Made by a program: the position numbers and the translations under genes. The notes under the pieces were generated by a model. The model was not told where the DNA came from, made no database searches, and worked only from the letters and a program-made list of their open reading frames with translations. Shown one piece after another: positions 18,870 through 27,418 of a DNA stretch of 64,000 nucleotides (positions are counted from its first letter, which is position 1; the number at the start of each line of letters is the position of its first letter). This stretch comes from an uncultured Porphyromonadaceae bacterium. GTDB taxonomy: Bacteria; Bacteroidota; Bacteroidia; Bacteroidales; Muribaculaceae. The DNA is taken from NCBI GenBank assembly GCA_900548975.1, contig URMS01000012.1:1-64000 (forward strand), read 5' to 3'.

Positions 18870-21263
18870 ATGAAACCCGAATCACTCTTAAAAAAGCGTA
18901 CATGGCTCGCCATGTGCGCTTTTGCGCTCTTATCACCGGCGGCTTCGACTGCCGGCAATGTTCTGAAGTACGACCGGCCGGCCGAATTTTTCGAAGAAGC
19001 CCTACCTGTGGGCAACGGCAATCTCGGCGCCCTGGTCTACGGCCGCACAGGTCTCGAAAGGATTTCTCTCAACGACATAAGCCTGTGGACCGGTGAACCC
19101 GAAAAGAATGTGCGCTCCGACGGCGCCGCGCCCAAGATCGCTACCGTACGCCGGGCCCTCGACCGAGGCGACTATGCCGCCGCCGACTCGCTGCAGCAAT
19201 TCCTTCAGGGCCATTATTGTCAGAACTATCAGCCGCTGGGCAACCTGATGATACGCTACAGCGGCGAGCGCAAGAGCGATTCTTATATCCGAACCCTCGA
19301 CATCGCCGATGCCGTGGCCACCACAGCCAACGGCAGCCGCACTCAGAGCGTTTTCGCGTCCGCTCCCGACTCGGTAATTGTGGTCCGTCTGTCCGATCCG
19401 GAGGGAATCGATGCCTCAGTCAGCCTCAACTCGCAGCTGCCGGTAGAGATATCAGGCGCCGGCGATGAAATAAGCATGGACGGCTACTGCGCCTACATGT
19501 CCTACCCGAGCTATGTGGTTGGCGACGGCGGTCTGCTCTACGATCCCTCGCGGGGCATACACTTCCGTACCATTCTCAAAGTGGTAGCCCCGGGCGGAAC
19601 CGTAACGGCCGCCGGCGACAGCATCTCCATCAAAGGCTGCCACGATGCCACTCTTATTCTCAGCAATGTAACGAGCTTCAACGGTTTCGACCGCGACCCC
19701 GTGACTCAGGGACGCGACTACCGCCGTCTGGTGCGCGACCGCATTGACCATGCCGCCGCCCGAAGCTACGACGCCATCGCAGCCGATGCCGCAGCCGACC
19801 ACCGCAGATTCTTCGACCGTGTGACCATCGACCTCGGCACCACCGCACCCGAAATCGCCGCACTCACCACCGACCGTCAGCTCAAACTGTACACCGACTC
19901 GGCACAGGTCAATCCCGATCTCGAGGAGCTCTACTACCAGTACGGCCGCTATCTTCTCATAGCATGCTCGCGCACACCGCGCATTCCAGCCAATCTGCAG
20001 GGACTGTGGAACGAGAGCCTCACACCGCCGTGGAGCAGCAATTACACCACCAACATCAATCTCGAAGAAAACTATTGGGGCGCCGAGACCGGAAATCTGC
20101 CCGAACTGCATGCCACTTTGCTCGACTACATCGACTGTCTGCCCGTCAACGGCGCCGTGACAGCCCACAACCACTGGGCCGTAGACCGCGGTTGGTGTCT
20201 GGGACACAACACCGACATCTGGGCTATGACCACACCTGTCGGACTCGGAGGCGGCAAGCCGCAGTGGGCCAACTGGAACATGGGCGGTGCATGGCTCGCG
20301 AGCCATATATGGGAAAACTATCTCTTCTCGCGCGACGGCCGTGCCCTGGCAGCACGCTACCCCACTCTGCGCGGAGCTGCCGAGTTTGCTCTCGGATGGC
20401 TCATCGAGCGCGACGGCGTGCTCACCACATCGCCGTCCACATCGCCCGAGAACGACTTTCTCATCGGCGGCAACAAAGCCTGCGACACAAGCATAGGCAC
20501 CACCGCCGACATAGCCATAATCCGCGAATGCCTCGTCGACACACGCGATGCCGCCGCCACTCTCGGGGTAGATGCTGATCTCATAGCCGAAATCGACAGC
20601 GTGCTTCCGCGCCTCCAGCCCTATGCCATAAACCACGACGGCAGCCTCAAGGAATGGTCGCATAACTTCCCCGACCGCGATCCGCAGCACCGCCACCAGT
20701 CGCATCTCTACGGTCTCTATCCCGGCCATCTTGTTTCCACCGAACACACCCCCGCTATAGCTAAAGCTGCGGCAAAGACTCTCGAAATCAAAGGCAAGGA
20801 AACTACCGGCTGGAGTGCCGGATGGCGCATAAACCTTCTGGCCCGCCTGGCCGACAGGGAAGGCGCCTACGGCATGCTGCGCCGCCTTCTGCGCTATGTG
20901 TCGCCCGACGGCTATCAGGGTCCCGACCGTCGACGAGGCGGCGGAACCTATCCCAATTTGCTCGACGCCCATGCGCCGTTCCAGATCGACGGCAACTTCG
21001 GCGGCAGCGCCGGCATAGCCGAAATGCTCGTGCAGTCCACACCGGAAAAAATTGTACTGCTCCCGGCCGCTCCGGCACAATGGGCCGACGGAAAAATCAG
21101 CGGCATCCGCACACGCACCGGCATGGAGGTGTCATTCGAATGGAAGGACGGCCGCCCGTGCAACATCGAGTTCTACGCTCCCCGCGGCGGCTCGGCCGCC
21201 ATCGTAGGTCCCGGCATCGACACCACTGTCACTCTCTCCGCAGGCGAACGCCGCACACTGTAA
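18870..21263 (+). CDS. GH95 family glycoside hydrolase (alpha-L-fucosidase type)
   Basis: A 797-residue enzyme of family GH95, whose members remove terminal alpha-1,2-linked L-fucose (or L-galactose) by inversion. A signal peptide covers about residues 1-28. Family features: GNGNLGALVYGR in the N-terminal beta domain; NINLEENYW with Asn395 and Asn397 as the catalytic pair; SPEN with Glu527; and FQIDGNFGG with Asp707. These match the known GH95 active-site set. The ATG at 18870 opens the signal peptide; the longer frame from 18819 begins inside the mobile element. Host mucin or milk glycans are plausible substrates. Its promoter must lie in the inserted element or transcription must read through from the GH13 gene. 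Confidence 0.92.
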   Translation: MKPESLLKKRTWLAMCAFALLSPAASTAGNVLKYDRPAEFFEEALPVGNGNLGALVYGRTGLERISLNDISLWTGEPEKNVRSDGAAPKIATVRRALDRGDYAAADSLQQFLQGHYCQNYQPLGNLMIRYSGERKSDSYIRTLDIADAVATTANGSRTQSVFASAPDSVIVVRLSDPEGIDASVSLNSQLPVEISGAGDEISMDGYCAYMSYPSYVVGDGGLLYDPSRGIHFRTILKVVAPGGTVTAAGDSISIKGCHDATLILSNVTSFNGFDRDPVTQGRDYRRLVRDRIDHAAARSYDAIAADAAADHRRFFDRVTIDLGTTAPEIAALTTDRQLKLYTDSAQVNPDLEELYYQYGRYLLIACSRTPRIPANLQGLWNESLTPPWSSNYTTNINLEENYWGAETGNLPELHATLLDYIDCLPVNGAVTAHNHWAVDRGWCLGHNTDIWAMTTPVGLGGGKPQWANWNMGGAWLASHIWENYLFSRDGRALAARYPTLRGAAEFALGWLIERDGVLTTSPSTSPENDFLIGGNKACDTSIGTTADIAIIRECLVDTRDAAATLGVDADLIAEIDSVLPRLQPYAINHDGSLKEWSHNFPDRDPQHRHQSHLYGLYPGHLVSTEHTPAIAKAAAKTLEIKGKETTGWSAGWRINLLARLADREGAYGMLRRLLRYVSPDGYQGPDRRRGGGTYPNLLDAHAPFQIDGNFGGSAGIAEMLVQSTPEKIVLLPAAPAQWADGKISGIRTRTGMEVSFEWKDGRPCNIEFYAPRGGSAAIVGPGIDTTVTLSAGERRTL

Positions 21264-21265
21264 AA

Positions 21266-21311
21266 AATAATCCCCGCCGGCCGCTAAAATGCAGTCCCGG
21301 CGGGGATTATT
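21266..21311. terminator. Bidirectional terminator between GH95 and dnaJ
   Basis: AATAATCCCCGCCGG at 21266-21280 pairs perfectly with CCGGCGGGGATTATT at 21297-21311, a 15-bp stem with a 16-base loop between convergent genes. Confidence 0.9.
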
Positions 21312-21331
21312 GTATCGTTTAGTAGAGGGTA

Positions 21332-22501
21332 TCAGTCGAAAATATGCTTGAGCTTCGAGAATATGCGGCGGCTGTCGTCGTCGCTGGGCTTGATGCCGGG
21401 CTGCGAGCGCATAGCCTCGAATTCGGCCTTCTGGGCATCGGTAAGCTTCTCGGGGATATAGACCATGATGTTGATCAGCTCGTCGCCCGTTCCACCGTTT
21501 TCCTGATCGGGCAGACCCTTGCCGCGCAGACGCAGAACCTTGCCCGGCTGAGTGCCCGCAGGCACGTTCAGGCGCGCACGGCCCGTGATAGTGGGCACTT
21601 CCACAGCTCCGCCGAGTGTGGCGGTAGGAATATCGAGCATCAGGTTGTATATCACATCGGCACCGTCGCGGATAAGCTCGGGATGCTTGATTTCTTCGAT
21701 TACCACAAGGAGATCGCCGGGAACGCCGCCGCCCTTGGGGTAGTTGCCTTTGCCGCGGAGAGCGAATGTCTGGCCTTCCTGAGCGCCTGCCGGAATCGAG
21801 AAGCTGACCTCGACATCGCGGCGCTGCACACCCTCGCCGTTGCAGTAGGTGCAGCGCTCGGATATTACCTTGCCCGTACCGTCGCAGGTGGGGCAAACCA
21901 CGGCAGCGCCGCCGAAACCGAACTGTGCGAACTGGTTGTCCTGCACATGGCCCTGGCCGTGGCAGGTAGGACATGTGGCGAATGCCACGCCATCCTTGGC
22001 GCCGGTGCCCTTACAGTGGCCGCAGGCCACGAAAGTGGGCACACGCAGAGTCTTGTCGACACCCTTGGCGATATCTTCGAGCGTGAGTTTGACGCGGATA
22101 CGGAGGTCGGAACCGCGGCGCTGACGACGCTGCTGGCGACGTCCGCCAGTTGCACCGCCAAAACCGCCGAAACCGCCGAATTCTTCGGCGAAACGACGCA
22201 GAATATCGTTGATATCCATGCCGCCGGCGCCATAGAAGCCACCTGCGCCGCCACCGCCGCCGGGGAAGCCCTGCGGACCCATGGAGTGGCCGTACTGGTT
22301 GTACATCTCGCGCTTTTTCTCGTCGCTGAGCACATCGTAGGCCTCGGCCGCTTCCTTGAATTTCTCCTCGGCGGCCTTGTCGCCCGGATTGCGGTCGGGA
22401 TGATACTGCAGGGCGAGCTTGCGGTATGCTTTCTTTATCTGGTCGGGCGTGGCGTCGCGTCCGACGCCGAGCACTTCGTAGTAATCTCGTTTATCAGCCA
22501 T
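21332..22501 (-). CDS. dnaJ: Chaperone DnaJ
   Basis: A 389-residue Hsp40 co-chaperone that delivers unfolded proteins to DnaK and stimulates its ATPase. It has the N-terminal J domain with the HPD motif in YHPDRNPGD, a Gly/Phe-rich linker at about residues 75-115, four zinc-binding CxxCxGxG repeats (CGHCKGTG, CPTCHGQG, CPTCDGTG, CTYCNGEG) and the C-terminal substrate-binding domain. The gene starts 13 bases after grpE. dnaK is not in the window. Confidence 0.97.
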   Translation of the reverse strand: MADKRDYYEVLGVGRDATPDQIKKAYRKLALQYHPDRNPGDKAAEEKFKEAAEAYDVLSDEKKREMYNQYGHSMGPQGFPGGGGGAGGFYGAGGMDINDILRRFAEEFGGFGGFGGATGGRRQQRRQRRGSDLRIRVKLTLEDIAKGVDKTLRVPTFVACGHCKGTGAKDGVAFATCPTCHGQGHVQDNQFAQFGFGGAAVVCPTCDGTGKVISERCTYCNGEGVQRRDVEVSFSIPAGAQEGQTFALRGKGNYPKGGGVPGDLLVVIEEIKHPELIRDGADVIYNLMLDIPTATLGGAVEVPTITGRARLNVPAGTQPGKVLRLRGKGLPDQENGGTGDELINIMVYIPEKLTDAQKAEFEAMRSQPGIKPSDDDSRRIFSKLKHIFD

Positions 22502-22514
22502 AGCCGGTATAATG

Positions 22515-23120
22515 TTATTCGCCTACGGCCACTTTTGCGTGGCGGAGGACTTTGTCGTTAAGCATATAACCCTTCTGGGTGGTGTCTATTACTTTGCCCT
22601 TGAGGTCGTCCGACGGTGCGGGGATAGTAGCGATGGCCTCGTGGATGTCGGGGTTGAAGTCGGCGCCGGTGCTTTCCATCACTTTCACGCCCTGGCTTTC
22701 GAGGTATTTCATGAGTTTATTGTAGATAAGCTCCATACCCTCGCGCACGGCCTGGGCCGAGTCGTCGGAAGCGGCGGCTGCGAGACCGCGCTCGAAATCG
22801 TCGACTATAGGCAAAAAGCCCAGAAGCACACGCTCGGCGGCATTCTTGAGAAGATCGGCCTTCTCGCGGGTGACGCGCTTGCGGTAGTTGTCGAATTCCG
22901 CCATCAGGAACAGATATTCCTTCTTTTCCTTTTCGAGGGCGGCACGGGCCTCGTCGAGCTCGTTCTGCAGATTGGCATTCTCTTCGAGTTCGGCTTCGGC
23001 AACATTGTCATCGGTCTCGTCTTCGTCGAGTATATCCAGAACTTCGGGTTGTTCCTTTACTTCTTCCTGTTCGGGAGCCTGCTTGGGCTCCTGTTTCTTA
23101 TGTTGATTCTTGTTGCTCAT
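22515..23120 (-). CDS. grpE: Nucleotide exchange factor GrpE
   Basis: A 201-residue GrpE protein that releases ADP from DnaK. The N-terminal 50 residues are highly charged (Glu, Lys, Gln), followed by a long helix and the C-terminal head with FLPIVDDFERGL and the conserved end segment VAVGE. Placed directly upstream of dnaJ, as is usual in Bacteroidetes. No CIRCE-type heat-shock operator was seen in the 109 bases before the start. Confidence 0.95.
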   Translation of the reverse strand: MSNKNQHKKQEPKQAPEQEEVKEQPEVLDILDEDETDDNVAEAELEENANLQNELDEARAALEKEKKEYLFLMAEFDNYRKRVTREKADLLKNAAERVLLGFLPIVDDFERGLAAAASDDSAQAVREGMELIYNKLMKYLESQGVKVMESTGADFNPDIHEAIATIPAPSDDLKGKVIDTTQKGYMLNDKVLRHAKVAVGE

Positions 23121-23229
23121 ATTCGTTGTACGTTAATTCATTATCCGATATACAAAAATGCGGCCAAAAACTGTTAAAAGGCTCTATTGTCAAAAAGAAT
23201 AACAATTTCGCGGGCCTTATCGTTCACTG

Positions 23230-24075
23230 TCAAAGCACTCCGGCGAAAACTTCGCAGTCGCCGAAGGCGTCGCTCGCCTCCTCTGCCATTTTGGCACCCG
23301 GAAATATACCGTACACCGCCGCTCCCGACCCCGACATGGATGCGAACATGGCGCCGGCCTCGTACATGCGCTCTTTCACGGCCCGGATTTCGGGCCTGAG
23401 AGGGAATATGGTATCCTCGAAACCATTTACCATCAGGGGCGAGTGCCGCCAGGTGCCGACATCACCGGTCAGTTCGCTTGCGGGCGACATACCCGGTGCA
23501 GGAGCACCGATCGTCACACCGGCATATGCCTCGCGGGTCGACACGGCTTCGGAACGGGGCTTGGCTATAAGCAGCCCGCATCCGGCGATGGCGCTTATGT
23601 CGACAGGTTCGAGAATCTCGCCTACGCCGGTGGCAAGAGCTGGCCGGTTATAGATGAAGAACGGACAGTCGGCGCCGACCTTCAGAGCCACCTGCGCCAT
23701 GGCTGCATCATCGAGTCCGAGGCCGAACAGCTCATTGACACCGCGGATGGCGAACGAGGCATCGGCCGATCCTCCGCCAAGACCCGCACCCATAGGTATT
23801 ATCTTTTTCAGATAGATCTCCATCGGAGGCAGGGAGCGCCCGATATAATCTTCAAGCGCCCGGAGGGCCTTTACGACAAGATTGTTTTCAGGGGCACAGC
23901 CGCCGAAGTCGTCCTCGCAATGGAATGTAATGCCGTCGCCATCCGAGGCTATGATTTCAAGAATATCGCACCACCCTACCGGAATCATTACCGTCGACAG
24001 GTCGTGGTACCCGTCGGGGCGCTTGCCGGTGACGAGGAGTCCGAGGTTGATTTTTGCGTTGGGAAAAAGTATCAT
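23230..24075 (-). CDS. ispE: 4-diphosphocytidyl-2-C-methyl-D-erythritol kinase
   Basis: A 281-residue GHMP-family kinase of the non-mevalonate isoprenoid pathway. It phosphorylates the 2-hydroxyl of CDP-methylerythritol using ATP. The N-terminal FPNAKINLGL supplies the catalytic Lys, the phosphate-binding loop is PMGAGLGGGSADA, and GADCPFF carries the catalytic Asp. It begins four bases after the stop of the OmpP1 gene, so it is translated from the same message. Length is normal. Confidence 0.95.
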   Translation of the reverse strand: MILFPNAKINLGLLVTGKRPDGYHDLSTVMIPVGWCDILEIIASDGDGITFHCEDDFGGCAPENNLVVKALRALEDYIGRSLPPMEIYLKKIIPMGAGLGGGSADASFAIRGVNELFGLGLDDAAMAQVALKVGADCPFFIYNRPALATGVGEILEPVDISAIAGCGLLIAKPRSEAVSTREAYAGVTIGAPAPGMSPASELTGDVGTWRHSPLMVNGFEDTIFPLRPEIRAVKERMYEAGAMFASMSGSGAAVYGIFPGAKMAEEASDAFGDCEVFAGVL

Positions 24076-24079
24076 TCTG

Positions 24080-25405
24080 TCAGAAATTAACGCTGAAACC
24101 GATCGACGGATTCCATGCGTGCACTTTGTAGTCGGCGGTAAATGTCATATCCTTTTTCAGCAGCAGATCGGTGTAGGTGCACGAGGCGCCGTCTTCGCCC
24201 AGACCTGCCACATAGAGCAGCGAGGCATCGATACTGAAATTTTTGACCGGCGAGAAGGAGAAACCTACCGACGGCTCTATCTTTGTCATGCCCGGAGTCT
24301 CGGGGTTATAGTGCAGCTTGCTTACCGGCGTGGTGTCGACCATCATGCCGGCTCGGACCTTGAAACGCTGTGTAAGGTCGTACTGCGCGCCAAGATGGAA
24401 TGTCCACGAATTGCTGTAGTCCTTGGTGATATACTGGTTGTAGGGCTCGAGGGTCTCGCTGAGGAATTCGATGTCGAGGCTTTTATATGCCTTCCAGCCA
24501 GTGAGCTGTGCGTCGAAAGCCAGCACAAGCTTCTCTATCGGGCGGTACGACACGCCGATGTTGAACACCGCCGCCGCAGGCATGGCGGCAGTGAAGTTGG
24601 CCTTGTCGAGGATGCCCAGCTGCGCCTCAAGAATCTGTCGCGCCACCTCGTTGCCGTAGCGCACGGCAGCGTCGCCGCACTTCACCTTGAGATTCATCTT
24701 GCTGCGGAACGACGCGCCTACAGTCCACCGGCTGTCGATGTCCCACATCACGCCTGCGTTCACGCCGACGGTTACGGCAGCGTTGCCTTTGAGGTTGATG
24801 GAAGCGGGTGTGTCGGTGAAGCGGTAATCGTTGCCCATAAGAGCAAGCATGGCGTTCATCGACGACTCCGACACCAGGCCCTTGTCGAGGTCGACATTGC
24901 CGAAGGTCACCATGGCGCCCGCACCTATCGAAAGCGAGGGCAGCACACGCCATGCCACAGTGGGCTGAAGGGTGAAAGCCTTGAGCGAAACACGCTGGTT
25001 GAGAACGGCACCGGGCCAGTTGTCGCCCCAGTTGATACCGCTACCATAGGGCGTATAGAAGCTGACACCGACCTTAAGATTGTCGTATACGCTCATGCCG
25101 AGGTTGAAAGCCATCGGGGTGGCCGGATCGTTGGCTGTATAGTATTTTTTGCCGCTGGTTTCAGCCGATGCGTGCGCGAAAATGCCCGTGACACTACCCT
25201 GGAATTCGAGTGTCTTGTCGAGAAAACCGAGGCCGGCGGGGTTGAAAATCATGCTTTCCGACCCAAGCTTGAGTGCGGTGCCGGTGTGGCCCATACCGTT
25301 CTGACGGGCACTGAGAGTATTGATCTGATAGCCCTCGGCCGAAGCGGTGAGTATGCCGGCCGCTATGGCTGTCGCTATAAAAAATCTGCGAATATTCATA
25401 TTCAT
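24080..25405 (-). CDS. OmpP1/FadL family outer membrane transport protein
   Basis: A 441-residue outer-membrane beta-barrel of the FadL group, which takes up hydrophobic compounds such as long-chain fatty acids. A signal peptide ends near residue 23 (TASA), and the mature start EGYQINTLSARQNGMGHTGTA with NPAGLGF nearby is the characteristic N-terminal hatch region. The C-terminus ends in aromatic-hydrophobic FSVNF, as expected for a barrel. It starts one base after the dehydrogenase stop and ends four bases before ispE. A second possible start is the ATG two codons on. Confidence 0.9.
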   Translation of the reverse strand: MNMNIRRFFIATAIAAGILTASAEGYQINTLSARQNGMGHTGTALKLGSESMIFNPAGLGFLDKTLEFQGSVTGIFAHASAETSGKKYYTANDPATPMAFNLGMSVYDNLKVGVSFYTPYGSGINWGDNWPGAVLNQRVSLKAFTLQPTVAWRVLPSLSIGAGAMVTFGNVDLDKGLVSESSMNAMLALMGNDYRFTDTPASINLKGNAAVTVGVNAGVMWDIDSRWTVGASFRSKMNLKVKCGDAAVRYGNEVARQILEAQLGILDKANFTAAMPAAAVFNIGVSYRPIEKLVLAFDAQLTGWKAYKSLDIEFLSETLEPYNQYITKDYSNSWTFHLGAQYDLTQRFKVRAGMMVDTTPVSKLHYNPETPGMTKIEPSVGFSFSPVKNFSIDASLLYVAGLGEDGASCTYTDLLLKKDMTFTADYKVHAWNPSIGFSVNF

Positions 25406-25406
25406 T

Positions 25407-26372
25407 CTACATTACTACATTCACGGGCTTACCGCCGAGGTAAGCCCTCACATTATCTACGGCCATGCGGAGAAGGCGCTCGCGCGCTTCTACCGATGAC
25501 CAGGCTATATGCGGAGTTATATAACAGAGCGGAGCCGCCAGCAGGGGGTCGCCCGCGCGGGGAGGCTCATTCTCGAGCACATCGATACCGGCCGCGAAAA
25601 TACGGCCATGCACCAGTGCCTCGGCCAGATCGGCGGCATTCACGAGCGGTCCGCGGCCTGTGTTGATAAGTATGGCCGACTGTTTCATACTGTCGAGGCG
25701 CCGGGCGTCGACCAGTCCTTTTGTCCCGGGAGTAAGCGGACAATGGAGGCTTACCACATCGGAGGCCGAGAACAGAGTGTCGAGATCGACCTTGCGGTAT
25801 CCCCCCGGTAGCTGCGACTGCTCTTTGCTTGTGTACACGGCTATGTCCATGCCCAGAGCGGCGGCGATGGCGGCTGTGGCACGGCCGGTATTGCCGAAAC
25901 CGACAACGCCGAAAGTCTTTCCGGCAAGCTCATGCCAGTCTTCGATTCGGAAACTGAAGTCATCGCATGCCGTCCAGCGTCCGCGGCTCACTTCCATGGC
26001 ATAGGTCTCGACACGCCCCACGATGGCAAGCAGCAGCGAGATGGCATGCTGTGCTACCGACGCGGTGCTGTAGGCCGGAATATTGGTCACGGTTATACCG
26101 GCGGCACGTGCGGCCGCGATGTCGACCACATTGTAGCCGGTGGCGAGCACCCCTATGTACTTCAGGCGCGGAAGAGCCGCAATGGTCGCGGCGTCGATAA
26201 CGGTTTTGTTGGTAAGAGCCATATCGGCGTCACGCAGACGCGCTACCACATCAGAAGGAGCGGTACGGTCCCATACAGTCAGATCGCAGATACCGTCGAA
26301 AGCACTCCAGTGCCTGTCGGGCACCGGTTCGCAGGGATAGAGGGTGGCCCCGTCGAGACATACCAGTTTCAT
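25407..26372 (-). CDS. D-2-hydroxyacid dehydrogenase
   Basis: A 321-residue NAD(P)-dependent dehydrogenase that interconverts a 2-hydroxyacid and its 2-ketoacid, most like glycerate dehydrogenase/hydroxypyruvate reductases. The Rossmann motif GVVGFGNTGR lies near residue 150, and the catalytic Arg (INTGRGPLV), Glu (DVLENEPP) and His (ITPHIAW) follow in order. It is the first gene of a tight group with the OmpP1 protein and ispE, and lies after the terminator of prs. Substrate is uncertain. Confidence 0.9.
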   Translation of the reverse strand: MKLVCLDGATLYPCEPVPDRHWSAFDGICDLTVWDRTAPSDVVARLRDADMALTNKTVIDAATIAALPRLKYIGVLATGYNVVDIAAARAAGITVTNIPAYSTASVAQHAISLLLAIVGRVETYAMEVSRGRWTACDDFSFRIEDWHELAGKTFGVVGFGNTGRATAAIAAALGMDIAVYTSKEQSQLPGGYRKVDLDTLFSASDVVSLHCPLTPGTKGLVDARRLDSMKQSAILINTGRGPLVNAADLAEALVHGRIFAAGIDVLENEPPRAGDPLLAAPLCYITPHIAWSSVEARERLLRMAVDNVRAYLGGKPVNVVM

Positions 26373-26389
26373 AGTGAAGAGCTAAAAGT

Positions 26390-26429
26390 ACGCACCACAC
26401 GGCATGCCATACAGAGCCGTGCGGTGCGT
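26390..26429 (-). terminator. Terminator downstream of prs
   Basis: A 14-bp stem with one mismatch (26390-26403 with 26416-26429, core CACGGC/GCCGTG) lies 19 bases after the prs stop and is followed on the minus strand by ACTTTTAG. Confidence 0.75.
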
Positions 26430-26448
26430 GATTTCTATATCTGATTTA

Positions 26449-27393
26449 TTATTTGATAAGATATTGCGATGATATCGACTGATTTGAGTGAACTCGACGT
26501 ATGGTATCGGCAAAGAGTCGGGCCACTGAAATGATAGTGCACTTCTTGCAATCTTTGTTGTAGGGTATCGAGTTTGTGAATATCATTTCGACAAGAGCGC
26601 TCTTTTCCACACGTTCGGTAGCGGGATCGCTCATGATGGCATGCGAGGCAAGTGCGCGTACCGACTTGGCTCCGTTCTCCATCATCAGGTCGGCGGCCTT
26701 GGTGATAGTGCCGGCGGTATCGACCATGTCGTCGACAAGGATCACGTTCTTGTCCTTTACATCGCCGATAACTGTCATCTTGGCCACCACATTGGCTTTG
26801 GCACGCTGCTTATGGCACAGTACCAGAGGCACATCGAGGTATTTGGCATAGCTGTTGGCACGCTTGGCGCCGCCGACGTCGGGAGTGGCGATAACCATGT
26901 CGGGGAGCTTGAGGCTCTGGATATAGGGAATGAATACCGATGAGGCGTAGAGGTGGTCGACGGGGATATTGAAAAAACCCTGTATCTGGTCGGCATGCAG
27001 ATCCATAGTGATTACACGTGTGGCACCGGCTGTCACCAGCAGATCGGAAACGAGCTTTGCAGCTATGGAAACACGAGGCTTATCCTTGCGGTCCTGACGG
27101 GCCCATCCGAAATAAGGCATCACCGCGATAACCGACTTGGCCGAGGCGCGCTTGGCGGCGTCGATCATAAGCAGCAGTTCCATGAGATTGTCGCAGTTGG
27201 GGAAAGTGGACTGCACGAGATATACCTCGCAGCCGCGTACCGACTCCTCAAAAGAGACCTCGAACTCGCCGTCGGCGAAGTGTTCGATTTTCATAGAGCC
27301 TAATTCTACACCGAGTTCTTTGCAGATTTCTTCGGCCATATATCTCGACTTAGTGCCGGAGAAAATCTTGAAGGGTGAAAGGGAAGTATCCAT
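26449..27393 (-). CDS. prs: Ribose-phosphate pyrophosphokinase (PRPP synthetase)
   Basis: A 314-residue enzyme making PRPP from ribose 5-phosphate and ATP; PRPP feeds nadC and purF found elsewhere in this window. The ATP loop PYFGWARQDRK, the catalytic-flap and MDLHADQIQGFF segment, and the PRPP-binding VILVDDMVDTAGT are all present. Length is typical. The gene follows a GH13 gene by 25 bases and a terminator lies just downstream. Confidence 0.97.
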   Translation of the reverse strand: MDTSLSPFKIFSGTKSRYMAEEICKELGVELGSMKIEHFADGEFEVSFEESVRGCEVYLVQSTFPNCDNLMELLLMIDAAKRASAKSVIAVMPYFGWARQDRKDKPRVSIAAKLVSDLLVTAGATRVITMDLHADQIQGFFNIPVDHLYASSVFIPYIQSLKLPDMVIATPDVGGAKRANSYAKYLDVPLVLCHKQRAKANVVAKMTVIGDVKDKNVILVDDMVDTAGTITKAADLMMENGAKSVRALASHAIMSDPATERVEKSALVEMIFTNSIPYNKDCKKCTIISVARLFADTIRRVHSNQSISSQYLIK

Positions 27394-27418
27394 TGGTATT
27401 TATATGAAATGATGGAAT

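Noticed and set aside
17093..21263. Polysaccharide utilisation locus
   Set aside because: No SusC/SusD pair, sensor or further CAZyme genes flank the two enzymes.
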